64,000 bases of DNA from the NCBI RefSeq assembly GCF_027942865.1, contig NC_134521.1:1603501-1667500 (forward strand), in the 5' to 3' direction. Positions within the stretch are counted from its first letter, which is position 1. Every line of letters begins with the position of its first letter. Under the pieces are notes generated by a model, which was not told the origin of the DNA, made no database searches, and was given only the letters and a program-made list of their open reading frames with translations. Positions 62,233 through 64,000 of the stretch are shown one piece after another. The translations under genes and the position numbers were made by a program. The DNA is from Odontesthes bonariensis. Its lineage: Eukaryota > Chordata > Actinopteri > Atheriniformes > Atherinopsidae.

Positions 62233-63203
62233 ATCAGATGCTTCCTGCTTTAATATAAAATATATAAAGAAATTAAGCTGATCAGGAATTCTGAACTGAA
62301 CGGTTTCAGATATTCAAACGGGTCCATTTTCAGTATTTTCCATCAGAACTTCTGATTTAATGCTGTAATACAGGGATGATATTCAAATATATTGATGAGA
62401 CATCACACCTTTAAAGGTAAAACATCAGTGGGAACATGTTGAATTAGTCTTTTCAAAAGCTGAGATACTGTCAGAAAACACATTTAGTTTCCTCCTGAAC
62501 ATGTTCTTCAGTTGCTTTGAGCCCTCATTTGTTTACCTCGAGCTGATATTTGACTTGCAAACGGGCGCCAGTCGGCGTGGGCGTGCAGCGGGTGCCGTTT
62601 GTAAGAAAAAACAAATCCTGAAAACACTGATCTCTTTCATGTTAAAGGTGACTTCCTGCTCTGCGTTTAACGGTCAGACGGAAATGCCCTCGGGTGCGCT
62701 GCACATGTTCAACATGGAGCTGCTTATTCGTTGAATGCTTTGATGCCTGATAAGAAATGTCCTTTATCAGGCTTAAAGTTAGAAAGCTAAACCTTTTAAA
62801 TGGTTTTAGTTTTGTACGACAGAAATGAGGAAATAAATCTTCACGTTAAACTGCTGACATCACAGTTTTAGACCGTTATTAGAGGGGATTTTTGCTGTGT
62901 CATCATCCAAGATTTAGATTTTTTTTAGTTTACATTCAACACTTAAACGTTAAATAAATAAATAATAAATAGATAAATAAATAATAATAATAAATAATGC
63001 TAGTTAAACATTTAAAGGCTTTTCTTCACAGATTACATCCTTAAATGAGTGAAAAACAGCATCCAGAAAGTAAAATTCATAAATAAAGCGTAAAAAGTAG
63101 AAATATTTTTGATTCTTTCCACTGAAAAATCAATCGTACAAAATAAAATCAGACAGAAAAATGTTCAGGAAATAAAAGAATATTCAGGATCAGGTGAGCT
63201 TAC
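62233..63203. other. Remainder of the lipoxygenase 5' UTR intron, AT-rich
   Basis: No recognised repeat or coding frame. Short AT-rich runs occur around 62950-63000. Confidence 0.4.
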
Positions 63204-63290
63204 CTGCAGAGTCCTCTATGGGATGGTGATAAAGTGAAGAAGGCAGGAGCGCTGAGGCTCCGCCCACAATGACGCCAGAGGTACAGGTGA
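63204..63290 (-). other. Probable non-coding first exon / promoter region of the lipoxygenase
   Basis: On the minus strand ACTCTGCAG|GTAAGCTCACC gives a strong donor at 63203. A matching acceptor CCTCTCCAG ends at 61291, 13 bp before the coding ATG (61277-61275). The upstream sequence is GC-rich with GGGCGGAGCC (an Sp1-like box, about 63266-63257). The exon's 5' limit is a guess. Confidence 0.5.
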
Positions 63291-63414
63291 GGCCTCCGAG
63301 TTCTGCTGAGTTTAATTTATTTAATGTATTTGTATGTAATAAATGGCTCATTATGCAGTAATAACACTTTCTTTGTAGAGAAACATATCCTCTGGCGGAG
63401 AGTTCCGGCAGCGC

Positions 63415-63487
63415 GGTTCCATAGTGTAGCGGTTATCACGTCTGCTTTACACGCAGAAGGTCCTGGGTTCGAGCCCCAGTGGAACCA
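63415..63487 (+). tRNA. tRNA-Val (anticodon UAC)
   Basis: A 73-nt cloverleaf. The acceptor stem GGTTCCA pairs with TGGAACC with discriminator A; the D-arm contains TAGTGTAGCGGTTATC (box A). The anticodon arm is CTGCTTTACACGCAG with anticodon TAC. The T-arm GGGTTCGAGCCCC supplies box B. It matches the vertebrate tRNA-Val(UAC) gene very closely, has no intron, and is followed by TTTT at about 63491 as pol III terminator. It is a genuine tRNA gene, not a SINE head. Confidence 0.97.
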
Positions 63488-63496
63488 ACTGTTTTG
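63488..63496 (+). terminator. RNA polymerase III terminator (T-run)
   Basis: A run of four T follows the tRNA-Val gene within about 5 bases, the normal pol III stop. Confidence 0.7.
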
Positions 63497-63637
63497 TGTT
63501 TATATTTTTCATCAAGTGCTTTTTGTGCCATAAAACTGACACAAAACGGTGTGACTTCATGAACAAATAATAATATATACACGCTTAATGAAGCAGATCC
63601 CGATGTGAAAAGGAAGGAGAACTGAAAAGGTTTTGGG

Positions 63638-63983
63638 ATGCCAAATCCCCAGCTTCATTAAAAAAATGATACATCCTCGTTACAGAAATGTCTGAAACAT
63701 AAATAATCCCCATGCAGATAAATTATACACACTCATAGAAAATCTTAACCTGTAATTGTTTAGAATGGACTTACCTTTTATTTTCTCCTTGTTTTATTTT
63801 TATTTTTATTTATTTTTATTATTTATTATCCCTTTTTTATCTTGTGCCTTTAAGATCCTTCAATTTTTTGTTTCTATATGTGGAGGTGTGAATATGTAAA
63901 GTTAAAAAAAACACAAACTGTTTCTTTTGAGTGTGTCATTGTTATGTCTATGTGACATGTTTGAATTAAAAAAAAAAAAAAAA
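63638..63983 (+). mobile_element. Poly(A)-tailed retro-insertion (L1-type) with 13-bp target duplication
   Basis: AAAAGGTTTTGGG occurs at 63625-63637 and again at 63984-63996, directly after an A-run of about 20. This is the signature of target-primed reverse transcription by an L1-like machinery. The 346-bp insert has no recognised coding segment and may be a 5'-truncated L1 3' end. Confidence 0.8.
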
Positions 63984-64000
63984 AAAAGGTTTTGGGCACA

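Overview
The window is nuclear DNA from a ray-finned fish, most likely an acanthomorph (percomorph-grade) teleost. The evidence is spliced vertebrate genes with GT-AG introns, two intronless fish-type odorant receptors of the 131-2 class, a canonical vertebrate tRNA-Val, and a dense load of teleost transposon families (LINE 3' ends, tRNA-derived SINEs, hAT, PIF/Harbinger, Tc1 and Tigger derivatives). There is no bacterial or organellar content.

Layout. Bases 1-11,000 hold two tandemly duplicated odorant receptor genes (3436-4410 and 9528-10505, both +) separated by a LINE, a MITE fragment, a LINE relic, a MADF-bearing Harbinger derivative and a SINE. Bases 11,000-21,000 are gene-poor. They carry a TTAA-flanked MITE, a three-deep nest of DNA transposons at 13,311-14,962, a cluster of minus-strand splice donors of unknown meaning (16.0-18.5 kb), and a hAT MITE with a perfect 8-bp target duplication.

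Bases 21,160-41,869 are a complete 13-exon gene on the + strand, read as TRAPPC14 (C7orf43/MAP11). The exon phases chain without a break and give 597 residues. Bases 61,277 back to 44,448 are a complete 14-exon lipoxygenase (ALOX family) on the - strand. Its phases also chain perfectly and give 672 residues with all five iron ligands. A further non-coding 5' exon lies near 63,204-63,290. The two genes converge tail to tail with a MITE between their 3' ends. A tRNA-Val (UAC) gene sits about 125 bp beyond the lipoxygenase 5' exon, and the window closes with a poly(A)-tailed retro-insertion bounded by a 13-bp duplication.

The introns of the two genes carry an exceptional load of minisatellites (units of about 11, 13, 18, 20, 27, 48, 51 and 124 bp, plus a 1.6-kb pyrimidine array) and of non-autonomous transposons. 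Several arrays appear to have grown from transposon ends: a 48-bp array that starts with a Tc1 terminal repeat, seen in introns of both genes, and a 13-bp array that starts at the last bases of a MITE. The best candidate for something poorly described is a transposon of about 2.4 kb at 35,600-38,010. It has long imperfect terminal inverted repeats and a decayed protein with SPDTDV and TGCD motifs. The two host genes are unrelated in function: vesicle tethering and ciliogenesis for TRAPPC14, oxidised lipid signalling for the lipoxygenase. Their adjacency shows only local gene order.
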